Both the position numbers and the translations under genes were made by a program. This document shows, piece after piece, positions 18,178 to 28,567 of a stretch of DNA of 64,000 nucleotides (the first letter of the stretch is position 1; every line of letters begins with the position of its first letter). The notes beneath the pieces are model-generated. The model did not search any database. It saw only the letters and a program-made list of their open reading frames with translations, and was not told where the DNA came from. This DNA is from Amoeboradix gromovi (Eukaryota; Sanchytriomycota; Sanchytriomycetes; Sanchytriales; Sanchytriaceae). The stretch covers positions 31,617 to 95,616 of the forward strand of contig JADGIF010000001.1 of the NCBI GenBank assembly GCA_018985225.1, in the 5' to 3' direction.

Positions 18178-18837
18178 TCAGCTCATTCTTTTGATAATTA
18201 TAGATCTTGTTATTTCTTTCAATTCGCTACGCTTTGAAATTAAAGCATAAACTGAAGCCAACGTGCAAATAGATCTATACCTTTTTCTAATTGAAAGGTA
18301 TGCCAAAACAAAATACAATGTGTACCTCATAACATTTGATGAGCTGTTTTGTGCTTCTAATTGTTCGATTCTAGAAATATCACTCTGCACAGTTTCTTTC
18401 AAGTTTTCAATGTTTCCGTGCAAGTCATTAAGATGAGATTCATGTTGTCGAACTTGCTCCAACAAAACATGATGATCTCTTCTCAAATTTATCACTGTAG
18501 ATTGCACTTTTTTAACGTAGTGTGCACCCATCATGATTAGTCTGCTCAAAAATTGAATTTTATTCTCCAGCTCAAAGTTAGTCAGTTGATGATGGCGATG
18601 AAGGCTTAAGGAGTGCTCATTAATCAGCTGCTGCTTCTCAATAAAATTAGTGTTTGCATCAACAAGCACCAAAGAAGACAATTGCTGAATTACACTAGCG
18701 GGATGTAAGTCCAAATCAGTAGTAGAGCTACTATTTCGTTCAATTTTTGATCCCCAATTTGAATCGGTACTACTGCTCTTTTTTCTGCCGTTATTAAGAT
18801 TGGGCTTGGTTATCATTTCATTTTTTTCAGGATCCAT
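18178..18837 (-). CDS. Hypothetical coiled-coil membrane protein, 219 aa
   Basis: I start at the ATG giving MDPEKNEMITKPN; the longer frame would lie inside the divergent UBA4 gene. It has a Ser/Asn-rich N-terminus, a long coiled coil (about residues 90-175, HVLLEQVRQHESHLNDLHGN...), then one or two short hydrophobic stretches near the C-terminus (RYTLYFVLAYLSI and ICTLASVYALI). No family was recognised. Its start codon shares bases with the start codon of UBA4. Confidence 0.55.
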   Translation of the reverse strand: MDPEKNEMITKPNLNNGRKKSSSTDSNWGSKIERNSSSTTDLDLHPASVIQQLSSLVLVDANTNFIEKQQLINEHSLSLHRHHQLTNFELENKIQFLSRLIMMGAHYVKKVQSTVINLRRDHHVLLEQVRQHESHLNDLHGNIENLKETVQSDISRIEQLEAQNSSSNVMRYTLYFVLAYLSIRKRYRSICTLASVYALISKRSELKEITRSIIIKRMS

Positions 18838-19897
18838 GATGATGAAACTGGAGATTAATGAGTTAAAATTATTCTCTAGACAACTAGCGATTTTGGGACT
18901 GGAGAAGCACAATAAGTTGAAAAGTTCAAAAGTTCTGGTTATAGGTTGCGGTGGTTTAGGCAATACTTGTGTTCCCTATTTATACTATTCTGGTATTTCA
19001 ATTGGTGTCTCCGACGATGACCTAGTTGAAGAATCAAACATCCACCGTCAGTACATACACAGTGAAAATATAGGGCTCTCTAAAAGTGCTTCAATGAAGC
19101 AGAAAATGCCTAATATTAACATTGAACCTCATTTTACGAAGGAGTCACAATCTATGGTAGAAAAGTATGATATTATAGTTGACTGCGTTGACAACCCATA
19201 CTCTAAATATCTCATAAATACATCTTGTGTTTTATATAACAAGATTTGGGTAAGTTCGTCTGCGGTTGCATTGCAAGGTCATATCGCTACATACACACCT
19301 GAATCGGCATGTTATAGATGCATCAATGCCAGTTTACCACCAATAGCTAGTAGCTGTGATGACATGGGAGTTATTGGTCCGGTTCCTGGTGTCTTCGGAT
19401 GTCTTCAGGCTATTGAAGTGATAAACCTACTAGTGGGACACAGCACATTGCAGGGGCAGATGATAACTATACGATTTGATCGATGGGAGATTAGAAAGAT
19501 TAAGATGCGCAACAAACAACCCGATTGCGGTGCATGTGGCTCAAAGAAAGTCGAGTTGGTCTTTCCAAATTGCAGGAAAAGCACTCAAGGACTGTCATTA
19601 AAGGAGTATTTATGCTTAAAAGACACAAGTCTTGTGGTTGATGTGCGTCCAGCTGAAAAGTATTCTATTTATTCTGTTTCCAATTCAATAAACATTCCTA
19701 TCAAGCATATTTTGTTCCATCCACAGAAATCCTATGATTTAATTCTAGAGAGTATTGGAGACAGAAAGCAAATAATTTTTATATGCAGGCGCGGAAATGA
19801 TTCATTTACTGCTTTTACTTCATTTAACTTCAGCATTCCAAGTTACAACTTTGCTGGTGGATACATTCAACTGTGCGAAGAAGCGCAATATATTTAA
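18836..19897 (+). CDS. UBA4: UBA4/MOCS3-type sulfur carrier E1 with rhodanese domain
   Basis: 353 aa. The E1-like adenylation domain has VLVIGCGGLGNTCVPYLYYS, then DDDLVEESNIHRQ, two zinc CxxC pairs (CYRC and CGAC) and GVIGPVPGVFGCLQAIEVINL. The C-terminal rhodanese domain has the active-site loop FICRRGNDS with its Cys. It activates Urm1 for tRNA wobble-uridine thiolation and urmylation; in some species it also serves molybdopterin synthase. It is somewhat shorter than yeast Uba4. The ATG overlaps the ATG of the divergent coiled-coil gene. Confidence 0.93.
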   Translation: MMMKLEINELKLFSRQLAILGLEKHNKLKSSKVLVIGCGGLGNTCVPYLYYSGISIGVSDDDLVEESNIHRQYIHSENIGLSKSASMKQKMPNINIEPHFTKESQSMVEKYDIIVDCVDNPYSKYLINTSCVLYNKIWVSSSAVALQGHIATYTPESACYRCINASLPPIASSCDDMGVIGPVPGVFGCLQAIEVINLLVGHSTLQGQMITIRFDRWEIRKIKMRNKQPDCGACGSKKVELVFPNCRKSTQGLSLKEYLCLKDTSLVVDVRPAEKYSIYSVSNSINIPIKHILFHPQKSYDLILESIGDRKQIIFICRRGNDSFTAFTSFNFSIPSYNFAGGYIQLCEEAQYI

Positions 19898-20055
19898 GCT
19901 CTCTTTCAAGTTTAGATCTCCCAAAATCAACAATTTGCATAGAGAAACTGACAGACTTGGATGCTAACGATAAGAAAGTATGACGATTTGTTAAACAATT
20001 AGACGGCTACGGAAAATGGCTTATTGGGAAAATAAAGTTCTTGTAATCACTGCAG

Positions 20056-20337
20056 ATGATCCATTTAACTAAATCGATTATTATAGCATCCTACTGGTGC
20101 AGCAAACAACATGAAATAAACTCATTATTAGTATCTCAAGTAACAATGTATACTAATGCATTGTATCTTCCCTTCCTGGAGCAGGTTTTGAACAGTTGGG
20201 AAGATGTTCTGTATCTACTAGCACTTTTTTCAGATTCAGCATACTCTGTTTGTGGTAATTTTGAGCCATTTGCAATTGATGAAAGAAAAATTATCGAGTC
20301 TCGTAAATTTAGCAAATTCTGGGAAAACGCATATTAG
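20056..20337 (+). CDS. Small hypothetical ORF, 93 aa
   Basis: An ATG-started ORF in an otherwise empty 670-nt gap (19898-20569). The protein has mixed hydrophobic and acidic parts (YLPFLEQVLNSWEDVLYLLA). No family was recognised. The rest of the gap shows no RNA gene or repeat that I could identify. Confidence 0.3.
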   Translation: MIHLTKSIIIASYWCSKQHEINSLLVSQVTMYTNALYLPFLEQVLNSWEDVLYLLALFSDSAYSVCGNFEPFAIDERKIIESRKFSKFWENAY

Positions 20338-20569
20338 AGCGATAACTCATGTAATCAAGATAAATGGCTTATGCGATTCAAATAGAAAGCTGCACCTGGG
20401 AAACAATTAAGAACTATGAGTTATTCATTACTTGTCAATTTATTCTTAAATACATGATTTGCATGGAGAATCCTTTGGTGTCAACATACATTCACTCTTG
20501 TGTTCTAGCTTTTCCATATCTTTTCGTGAAATAGGAATCTTTTGTACATGTACCCTAAATTAATGCTTT

Positions 20570-21488
20570 TTACCACTCAGGATCTTTCGGATCGAACACA
20601 TAGTTTTCAGGAATATGTTGGGACATCAGGATGTCATCAAGAATTTCAATAATGTCCTCTAATATCTGAGGAGGATATCCAGTAATCTTCTTCACGTAAT
20701 CGTCTACATAAGCTACAATTACCATCATTAAACATGTACATAAAGATCCCAGCTGCGGTTTTTGAAAAGGGAATTCTTCTGGTATTTGGGTGCAACGACA
20801 AAATATCAAGCAAAAAGAATGCCCGTGATAAGGTATCCATATCTGGTAAATAATGAACATGATATGGGTCCATACCTTTTCTAATTTCAAAAAATTTGCT
20901 TATATTTGTGGGGTTCTTGTTATCAAATAAGGATGGAGTTCTCAATACCGCCATTCTAAGATAGAGTGTTAGCCATTCATTTGGCGTAAAAAGATTCATT
21001 CGATATCCCATTGAGCTAAGAATTCGTCGCTCTAGGACATGTATATCGTTTGGGTTTGTATTGAACAGCTTTAAAATATTACTAAATGATGGCATGTGAT
21101 CTTCATCAAATTTTATGGCAATCCAAGTGCAAGTAGCCAAAAAAGTGTCATTTATTTCAAAACTCTTATGTGATCTTAAGTAAATGAACCAGGCGCGCCA
21201 AACGGTGGATCTTTCTAGTTGACAGAGTGCCATTTTCTTGAACCATGGATAAAACAAGCGATCCTCACATTCTTGAAAGAGATGGATATTGTTAGACTCT
21301 GTCAGTATCATTTGATGTTGTATATCAAATAGTAAATAGTAGAAGTTTGCTGCATGTGGGCAGCTACAAGGACAAATTCTGCTCACTACTGGTCTTGCAA
21401 AGGAACAGTTGCTCAGCGATTTAAAGGGTATATTCTCTTTATCTTCAATTAGTAAAATCGAAGATGGTTGATTGCGAACAACAGTCAT
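20570..21488 (-). CDS. Cyclin (divergent, A/B-like cyclin box)
   Basis: 299 aa from exons 20723-21488 and 20570-20703 (minus strand). The cyclin N-box is recognisable: KSFEINDTFLATCTWIAIKF, then DIHVLERRILSSMGYRMN and TPNEWLTLYLRMA. The C-box has RIPFSKTAAGIFMYMF, joined by splicing to DDDYVKKITGY and an acidic C-terminal helix. The Cys-rich N-terminal insert (RICPCSCPHAANF) is unusual. It is probably a CDK partner in the cell cycle; the subclass cannot be fixed. Confidence 0.75.
20704..20722 (-). other. 19-nt intron in the cyclin gene
   Basis: On the coding strand GTAATTGTAGCTTATGTAG. Removal joins G to AC (Asp) and connects two frames that each carry part of the cyclin C-box. Confidence 0.85.
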
Positions 21489-21536
21489 CCAAGGTTTTAG
21501 TTTGGAGAAGAAAATTTATTTTTATTCACATATTGT

Positions 21537-21680
21537 TTATTGAAATTTCTCAAAAATTCTTAATGCATTCAACTTGACATGGAATTCACCGATTCTCTTT
21601 ACTAATTCTTTGTTTCTATACGAGCTTGTACTCTTTTCTGTATTTTTGCTTTCTTCAATCTTGCTCTTGTTGGGTAACAT
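21537..21680 (-). CDS. Small hypothetical ORF, 47 aa
   Basis: An ATG-started ORF (MLPNKSKIEESKNTEKSTSS, then YRNKELVKRIGEFHVKLN) in the gap between Spa2 and the cyclin. It is charged and helical. It sits on the same strand as both neighbours and has an in-frame stop upstream. No family was recognised. Confidence 0.33.
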   Translation of the reverse strand: MLPNKSKIEESKNTEKSTSSYRNKELVKRIGEFHVKLNALRIFEKFQ

Positions 21681-21761
21681 CAAGACCTAATTATCTGTGA
21701 CTTGGGGCAATTATAAGGGAAAAACGTGGAGCGTCCTGAAAATCTGAAATTAAAATTTTTA

Positions 21762-23973
21762 TTACAGCAGATTTACAAGCTCTTTAGTATATTTGGCTAT
21801 TTCGTAGCTTGAGGAGGCTAGTTTTTGCTTGAGTTGCCTGACTGTTTCGGATGTTGCACCCTCTTTCGTGAAAGCAGATACCACATCGTCCGCCAGTTTA
21901 CTCAGTTCTACATTACTCTTTTGCAAATCTCCAACAATTCCTTTTGATCCTGTCTTTATCTGCTCATACCCTGGACTTCTAACAATAACATCTTCACATA
22001 CACTGCACAAATTGTTGACCACTACTGATATGTCAGTTACAGTCTTCCTAAAGTCTTTACCAAACGTGCCAGTTCTCATCTGAGACAGCAGTTGCTGTAT
22101 GTTCATAACAATTACATCTGTCTGTTTTTCTAAAAATGCCTAAATTAATCGATGTTACTTTTAAATCACTGGAGGACATACTGGAAAGTGGTGCGTTTTT
22201 TATAGGACTAGTATCTGGTGTGTTATGCATTATATCTTGAAGTTTCTTTAACGGGATATTTTCATCATCTTTCAGCGATTTAAATTTCACAATCTTCAGG
22301 ATGTTTATTATTACAATTGTTAGTTCTAAACATCCTTTATCTATTTCTTCGGAACTACCCTTGACGGAACCTTTGGCTAGCCCAGTAGCATGATTCTTTG
22401 CGGCACTCATCAAAAGTGTTAAACTTGCTGATAACTGTCCTTTAAGTGTTGACAATGCGTCTCTGTGTTCGTTAGATGCTTCAGCTTCAAATTTTTCAAC
22501 ATCATTTGTTATATTCTTACAGGCTATTACAATTGCCTTCATGCTCACCAATATATCTGAAGGAACGCCTGACTTTTGTGAGTCCAGCAGCGTATCTACG
22601 GAGTTCTGGTAAGCACCTAATCTACTTGGGTCCACTCCACCACTTTTAGAAGGTGTGACATCCTCGATGGTAACGTTTTCCAGTATCTGCGACACAACTG
22701 TGGTTTTACGCTGTATATCCCATGGAAGTTGGCTCATATCAACGGTTGCACGCGCATTTGGTTTGCCTATCTTTTCGGATTTTAATACCACAGGCTTCTC
22801 TGGTTTAATGGGCGACTTGAGTTTATTTTCTTGTTTTTCAGGAAATTTCTCATTCTCAGTGTTAATTGAAATAGGAACACTGCCTTTTTCATTAGAATCT
22901 ACCACCTTGTTCCTTAGATCATTGAGTTCTAGGCGTAACTTATCATTATCTACTTTAAGTTTGCTGTTTTGAGAAGTTACTTGTTCAAGCGCTTTTTGAT
23001 TCTCGCTGCTAATAAACTCCATGTTCTTAATTACCTTGTTTCTTTCGGTTAATTCAAATTCTCTAGAAGTCAGTTTTTGCTCAATCGTAAATTTGAGGGA
23101 TTTTTCTTTTTCTAAGAGCTCCTTGGATCTTTCTAGTTCTTTCTCTACTACACCTTTCCTAGTGCTAAAGGATTCTAGGTCCGACTTAACTCGCTGCAAC
23201 TCAATTGAAGCGGTATTCAGTTCCTTCTGACACAACTGAAGCTTAGACCTCTCTTTTTCGAAGTCACCCTCTAATAATTTATACTTCTTTTCAAGCATTT
23301 CTTTTTCTTTTCTAATTTTAGCAAGATCTTCGGACTTAGGAAGACTCTCCAATGAGTTGCTTGCCTCTGTATTTTTGTTATAAGATTTGTTTGGAGAATC
23401 GTTGTTTTGAGTTACCAAATCACCCAAATCCTTCATTAGCGAATCAAGACTGGCAAAATTCAGGTCATTGGATCCAGCCTGGTTTTTTAAATTGTTTCCT
23501 CCAGTATTTAGATTGGTACGCTGAGGACCTGCAATCGGGTTTGAGTTTTGTGATTCAACATTAGCGTTATTTTGTTTCGTTGCAACTTCAGATATAGCAG
23601 ATTCATTTTGTACAAGCTGGGGAAAGCGGCGTTCCAGTTCTATAATAACATCGATTACCAAATCTTTGAATCTTTTCTCTGGTAGAGTAGCTAATTTTTG
23701 GCGAGCTTGATTTCTTTTAGGATGATAATCACTCCTAACTTGCAAGAATGGAATATTCTCGGAAGAAATTCGACGTTTTAATTCATCATGGATATCAGTT
23801 GCTAATTCTCCAAACTGGTTTTCAGACAGAAGAGTCAATTTTTGCCTGGCATTGGTACGGGTGGATGGGTCAATTTTTTCGCCCAAATATGAGCTAAACA
23901 CTCTATGATATTCCACTGGGTCCATAAAATAGTGGAAACTATGTTTTAAAGTCTCAAAATTTATGAAAATCAT
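21762..23973 (-). CDS. SPA2: Spa2-type polarisome scaffold (GIT/SHD domains)
   Basis: 730 aa from exons 22159-23973 and 21762-22139. Two Spa2-homology (SHD) repeats lie at the N-terminus: RQKLTLLSENQFGELATDIH, then RQKLATLPEKRFKDLVIDVI. A polar linker and a long coiled coil (about residues 215-380) follow. A C-terminal helical domain is completed by splicing (SDLK|AFLEKQTDVIVMNIQQ). Spa2 organises the polarisome with formin and MAP kinases at sites of polar growth, and the architecture is fungal. An alternative start is MDPVEYHRV at 23925. Confidence 0.85.
22140..22158 (-). other. 19-nt intron in SPA2
   Basis: On the coding strand GTAACATCGATTAATTTAG. Phase 0 splicing changes the tail from a frame ending in a short random peptide to FLEKQTDVIVMNIQQLLSQ, continuous with the next helical domain. 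Confidence 0.88.
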
Positions 23974-24729
23974 GAGGCATGCAACAACAAAGTGACCTCA
24001 TCATCGTTTAAACAAACCTTTTTCGCATCCCTATTATTAAAAAATTTACAAAAATAATTCGACTTTATTATTTCCATGATAAACCTCAGAAAATAAAATA
24101 ATTCTGGTAAGATCTAAATACCAGGAAACAAAAGTTAAAAGATATCAAGAGTGGTGTAAAAGCTTCCAAACCGAAATTGAAGATGCCAACAATCAGGCTC
24201 TTCCTTTAAATTAATAAATCATATATCACAAGTAATTGAATTATATCTCTCCACTCACTATACCTAGTGGAGTTTTGTAATTTAACAAAGGTGTGTAAAT
24301 ATGTTTTTGGTCTATGACAAATGGCTTGAAATCATCGGAACCTGAATATTCTATATATAAAGACATCAGCGATAAAAAGTACTAATTTGCACTCAGAAAC
24401 TGCTCTAAAATTAGTTCAAGAGTAAAGAAGGACGAAAGACATTGATAGAATGTAATAGATCATTTCGTAATCAGATGTCTACAAGCTGTGGAACTTGAGG
24501 AAAAGCAATCTGAAGAATTGCGCGTGCAAAAACTGTTATTTACAAGTAGATACAGAGACCGTAACGGTAGCGAGTAAGATACGCATTGAATCCACGCATC
24601 AATATTTGTTCTTATCTGACGTTTTCCGGTGAAACCAGTTATAGATGTAGCGGGTCGATGACACTGCCACATTTCTGTGGAAATTCTTGGTATTATCATC
24701 AGTCAAGTTTTACATAGGAGCTGCTCTAC
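23974..24729. other. Gene-free interval with a short hairpin
   Basis: About 750 nt. A perfect 7-bp stem (CTCCACT...AGTGGAG, 24249-24272) is followed by TTTT. I could not match it to a tRNA, snRNA, RNase P, SRP or snoRNA consensus. A 79-codon minus-strand ORF at 24460-24699 looks like chance. This interval holds the 5' leaders of SPA2 and the CS-domain gene. Confidence 0.4.
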
Positions 24730-25098
24730 ATGACACGAGGAGGGGGACCGTTAGTTTGGCAGACTTTGGATGATTTGAGGTACATTTCGGCTGAGGTACC
24801 CAATAAGCAAGAAAACTGTACTCTTGTGTTCTCTCAAGAAAGCAAAATATATCCATTTCGTTTTACTTATGATGTGGAACCATTAAAGAGTGGGGAGTTT
24901 TTGATTATTCTGAAAAAAGAGATTCCTAGACATTGGATGTCATACTTGGAAGTGAAAAATGAGAATTACACTAATATACAGTTGATTCCTTCTTTAACAG
25001 ATCACTGGGGAAACAAGTCTATCTCCGCAGATGTTGATATACGGCGGACAAGCGACGAGCTGGTTTTTGCCTTTAAGGATCACGCTTTTAAAACCTAG
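24730..25098 (+). CDS. CS-domain (p23-like) small protein, tentative
   Basis: 122 aa. It opens GGGPLVWQTLDDLRYISAEV, resembling the PxVxWAQRxDxVYxTI start of p23/CS folds, and has LKKEIPRHWMSYLEV, resembling the family's LKK...PRLxK...HWLxxDF end. It could be an Hsp90 co-chaperone or a dynein-assembly type CS protein. The match is by eye and modest. The stop is 58 nt before the WD40 gene on the same strand. Confidence 0.42.
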   Translation: MTRGGGPLVWQTLDDLRYISAEVPNKQENCTLVFSQESKIYPFRFTYDVEPLKSGEFLIILKKEIPRHWMSYLEVKNENYTNIQLIPSLTDHWGNKSISADVDIRRTSDELVFAFKDHAFKT

Positions 25099-25156
25099 AT
25101 TAATAAACCCACTTCCGCTTTATTTTATTTTTTTACTAACATTTGAGTTCCCCACC

Positions 25157-26218
25157 ATGCAAGAAGAAACTCAAGTTTCCAGTTCTGGCGCTGATGTTTT
25201 CAAAATTTGGAAAAGGAACACTCCATTTTTGTATGACAAATTGGTATCTCACGTACTGAAATGGCCCTCTTTAACATGCAAGAATTTGGCAACAGTTGAC
25301 AAAGAGTACATTGTGCTAGGAACACATACTTCTCAGCAAGAATCTGAATACATCCACGTATATGAGGAAGGTAACGCTTTAAAACAGTATCAATCCATTG
25401 TACACAACAGAGAAATCAACTCTTTAGACATAATGCCTCAGAATAATCAAATTATTGCCACTAAAACATCCGATTTATGCATTTTTGATCGCACTAAACA
25501 TGTTACTCATAAAATAGATCAGCAGTCCAAACCTGAGCTCATTAGCTTCTCAAAATCTGAGGGCTACGCTGTTCAGTTTTCTGCTTCTACAGCAGGACAA
25601 CTATTAGTTGGGGATGATGAAAGTTTAAAAGTATTCCACGTTACTGACATTTCTGAACAAGAGCAGCTCTCTCAAAAAATCAATCCAAGATGTTGCTATA
25701 CGCAAGAGGTTGAGGATGCTGTTTGGATGAAATGCCATGATTCTCTAATAGTAACTGCGGGCCCTAAGTCATCCATTTTTGATATCAGAACTAATAAGAT
25801 TGCATCTAAATTACCAGGCAGTAATGCTAAATCTTGCGATTCTCATAGTTCGCTGCCATGTACAGTATTACTATCTAATAATACCGGGATTGATTTATAT
25901 GATTTGCGCAATTTAAATACTTGCTTGCACTCTTTTAAATTTCATGAAAACGAAGTTTTAAAGTGTAGATTCTCACCCACACATCCAAACATCTTTGCCA
26001 GTATTGCGGGCAATCGGTTAATGGTTTGGGACATTTTGAACTGCAATGGAATGTCTGACGATGAGGCACCTCCAGAGCTGTTGTTTTTACACGGTGGCCA
26101 TGTAGCTCGAATTAGTGACTTCGACTTCCACCCAACTACTCCTTTTCAATTTACGAGTGTTGATGATGAAAACATCTGCCAAGTATTCAGAATTGCATCT
26201 TCAATTGTAGAAAAGTAA
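25157..26218 (+). CDS. RBBP4/Msi1/Hat2-type WD40 histone chaperone
   Basis: 353 aa from ATG. The N-terminal helix and WD1 entry (FKIWKRNTPFLYDKLVSHVL, then KWPSLTCKNL and VLGTHTS) are diagnostic of the RBBP4/7 family that binds the H4 tail. Further WD repeats follow (CRFSPTHPNIFASIAGNRLM, then VWDIL and a final DFDFHPTTPFQFTSV). It is shorter than human RBBP4 (425 aa), with degenerate inner blades. Likely partners are Hat1, CAF-1, or Sin3/Rpd3-type complexes. Confidence 0.85.
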   Translation: MQEETQVSSSGADVFKIWKRNTPFLYDKLVSHVLKWPSLTCKNLATVDKEYIVLGTHTSQQESEYIHVYEEGNALKQYQSIVHNREINSLDIMPQNNQIIATKTSDLCIFDRTKHVTHKIDQQSKPELISFSKSEGYAVQFSASTAGQLLVGDDESLKVFHVTDISEQEQLSQKINPRCCYTQEVEDAVWMKCHDSLIVTAGPKSSIFDIRTNKIASKLPGSNAKSCDSHSSLPCTVLLSNNTGIDLYDLRNLNTCLHSFKFHENEVLKCRFSPTHPNIFASIAGNRLMVWDILNCNGMSDDEAPPELLFLHGGHVARISDFDFHPTTPFQFTSVDDENICQVFRIASSIVEK

Positions 26219-26234
26219 ATTAATTTTTTGTCTA

Positions 26235-27861
26235 TCAAGTAGAATTTATTGAATCTTCTGCAATTTGCATCACAATCTTTTGTAAATCAGCGTCCCTTAT
26301 GTTGTAGAGCTTGTCTACCAACGATACTCCATCATCTACACTGGTTCCATGGTAATTACTCAGTCCTTGCTGTACAATCAAAATTCCGATTTTAGTCAAG
26401 AATTCAATCGTTTCGCTCTGGTCTTTGCAATTAACTATCAGAGCATCCCATACTATATACACTTGTCTAAATGGAAGCACATCTGTATTAGTTATTTAAA
26501 TTACGACTAAAGGCGGTAAGGAACCATGGAACTGTGATAACATCCGTTTGAAGGTCCAATTCCAACAATCTAGGTATCTTTTCAGTTATAGTAACTTGGC
26601 ACTGCTTTAATATATCTGGAAACTGGCTACTGCCTTTTGTAAATAGACCAGAAAGTCGAGTAGAGATAAAAGTAGAGAAGCAATGGTATGCAATGGATTC
26701 ATCGTTCAAGAATATAGAAAGGAAAGTAGCAGCTATGCTATCCATTCCTTGCCAGTATTCCAAGTGTGGGTGCTGACTTGACCAAGTTTCCAGAATTCTA
26801 CGCAACATCTGCTTACCTGAGTCACTACTAAGCACAGGATGGTAGGAGTGGCATCTTGGTACATCTAGTGCTATTTGAGCAGAGGTTTCCTGATCAATTA
26901 TTTTCAGACTACTTAAATAATGTTGGTGGACGCTATTCGGAGTATCAAATAATGACTGATACACATCGGCACGGACCCAGTTTGGAATAATGCAGTGCAT
27001 ATTTGATAGATCAGACAGACTGGCTAGTATTTTGCATCCATCGATGAACGATTGAGACGATTTGTATTGATCAAAGTTGGATTCAATATCAAACTTAAGT
27101 ACACTCAGAGGAGGCTTACCTGATGGAATTGACCACTGAATATTGTTTGAAATATAGTCGGGCTCTATGGAAAAGAGATTCGGTTGTTTATTCTTTTTAA
27201 TATTTCCAAACTGCATTGCCCATTTAAGAAAATGATATTCCGATATATTTGAATAAAACAAATCTTTATTGGAAAGAGGTAGAATGTGACAGTCTTCTAG
27301 AATTACGTCTGTTTGCTTAAGTGCATCTTTTATGTTTTTGTTATTCAACAGCGTCTTTAGCGCATGGTAGATTGGTGAATCACTTGGAATATCTTGTAAT
27401 TGTACATTACACGCAGATAATATATCATTAGCAAAATTGGCAAGGTAGTCTTGCGATTTAACTAACGGAAGGTTGTCAACATTGTGCTGAACTAAAGAGT
27501 AGAACCAATTTTCAAGCAGTAGTTCGTTACCTGATATTCTCAAATTTGCATATAACGGATTAATGTTCTCATTGGTTAGATACACAAGTACTTTTACCAG
27601 CTGTACTAGCAGGTCTTTAAGGTCATGTGTATCTGAAGCTTTTTTATTCTCATCATTTAAACAGCCGATTATTAAGAGGTTATCTTTAAAAGAACAACCG
27701 TATTGCACTAAGCTACCATGGCTTACTTGAGAAAATAAATTTAAGCACATAATGTAAGCGTTAGCATTTCCATAAACTGGTTGAAATTCTAACATGTTTG
27801 AAAAAAATGTTAGATATTGAGTTTGCAAACATACCATATCACAGCCATGTATGTTGCACAT
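26235..27861 (-). CDS. TBCK-like Rab-GAP (TBC domain)
   Basis: 534 aa from exons 26505-27861 and 26235-26482. The TBC domain has WVRADVYQSLF, then IALDVPRCHSYHPVLSSD and HPHLEYWQGMDSIAATFL, then VITVPWFLTAFS|H-VLPFRQVYIVWDAL restored by splicing. The DVPRCHxYHPLLSSPxG block is specific to TBCK. The N-terminal 230 residues are where TBCK has a pseudokinase and look very reduced. The C-terminal rhodanese domain of TBCK is missing. Human TBCK is in the FERRY complex on endosomes. Confidence 0.8.
26483..26504 (-). other. 22-nt intron in the TBCK-like gene
   Basis: On the coding strand it starts GTAATTTAAATAAC and ends TAATACAG, with ACTAAT as branch-like motif. It splits a His codon (C|AT) and restores the conserved TBC segment VPWFLTxFxH-x-LPxxxVYxxWD. 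Confidence 0.9.
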
Positions 27862-27932
27862 GGTTGAAATTTTAAGCTAAAAAGAGTGAATCGTAAAAAT
27901 TAAATTTGAAATCATTTGATTATTGGCCTATA

Positions 27933-28566
27933 ATGTTTGCAAATACATTTCAGTCTGGCTTTTTGTCAATTTTATACTCAATTGGCTCGAAGCCATTAGG
28001 GATTTGGGACGATCACCATGTTAAGAATGGATACATTAAAAGAATTACAGATGATGATATCCAGAGCTCAGTTGTTGAAGTTATTGGGGCAAACACTTCT
28101 ACTACCTATATTACTTGTCCAAAAAACGAAAAAGAAACTCTGGGAATCAAATTGCCTTATTTAGTGCTAATTGTGAAAAATATGAACAAGTCTTTCTCCT
28201 TTGAAGTTGCTGTAGTTTTAGCTAATTTAGATCAAGGATGATCAAAATGTTAGAAGACGATTTTTGGCCTCCAACTACACCTCCAAGACCAAAGTGAGTC
28301 CATTTGTAACTACTATGCCAGTAAGACTAGATCCAGGATGGAACCAAATTCAATTCAACCTTGCAGATTTTTGTAAACGAGCCTATGGAACTAATTACAT
28401 TGAAGCTTCAAGGGTGAGTATCCACGCAAACACTAGAATTCGAAGAGTGTATTTTAGCGAGCGACTGTATAGCGAAGAAGAGTTACCAACTGAATACAAA
28501 TTATTCTTACCTTTAAGTCAAAGGAAAGAAAGCGACAAGAAAAATGTCTTAGAGTTGAAAAAGTAA
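27933..28566 (+). CDS. CFAP20: CFAP20 / BUG22 ciliary protein
   Basis: 204 aa from exons 27933-28211 and 28231-28566. It is very highly conserved: [20 protein letters not shown], then [23 protein letters not shown], and after splicing [14 protein letters not shown], then [20 protein letters not shown] and [18 protein letters not shown]. It is an inner-junction protein of axonemal doublet microtubules, needed for flagellar beat and tubulin modification. Its presence implies a flagellated stage, since non-flagellated fungi have generally lost it. Only 1 nt lies between its stop and the convergent HOP2 stop. Confidence 0.97.
28212..28230 (+). other. 19-nt intron in CFAP20
   Basis: GTAGTTTTAGCTAATTTAG. 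Phase 0; it joins FEVA to [11 protein letters not shown], matching FEVQVLDDKNVRRRF of other CFAP20 proteins. Both flanks are highly conserved, so this is the firmest intron in the window. Confidence 0.95.
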
Positions 28567-28567
28567 A

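Noticed and set aside
24249-24272. 7-bp perfect hairpin followed by TTTT
   Set aside because: It looks like a pol III terminator or bacterial-type terminator by shape, but no RNA gene could be recognised next to it.
24460-24699. 79-codon minus-strand ORF
   Set aside because: Composition does not look coding and no family was recognised.
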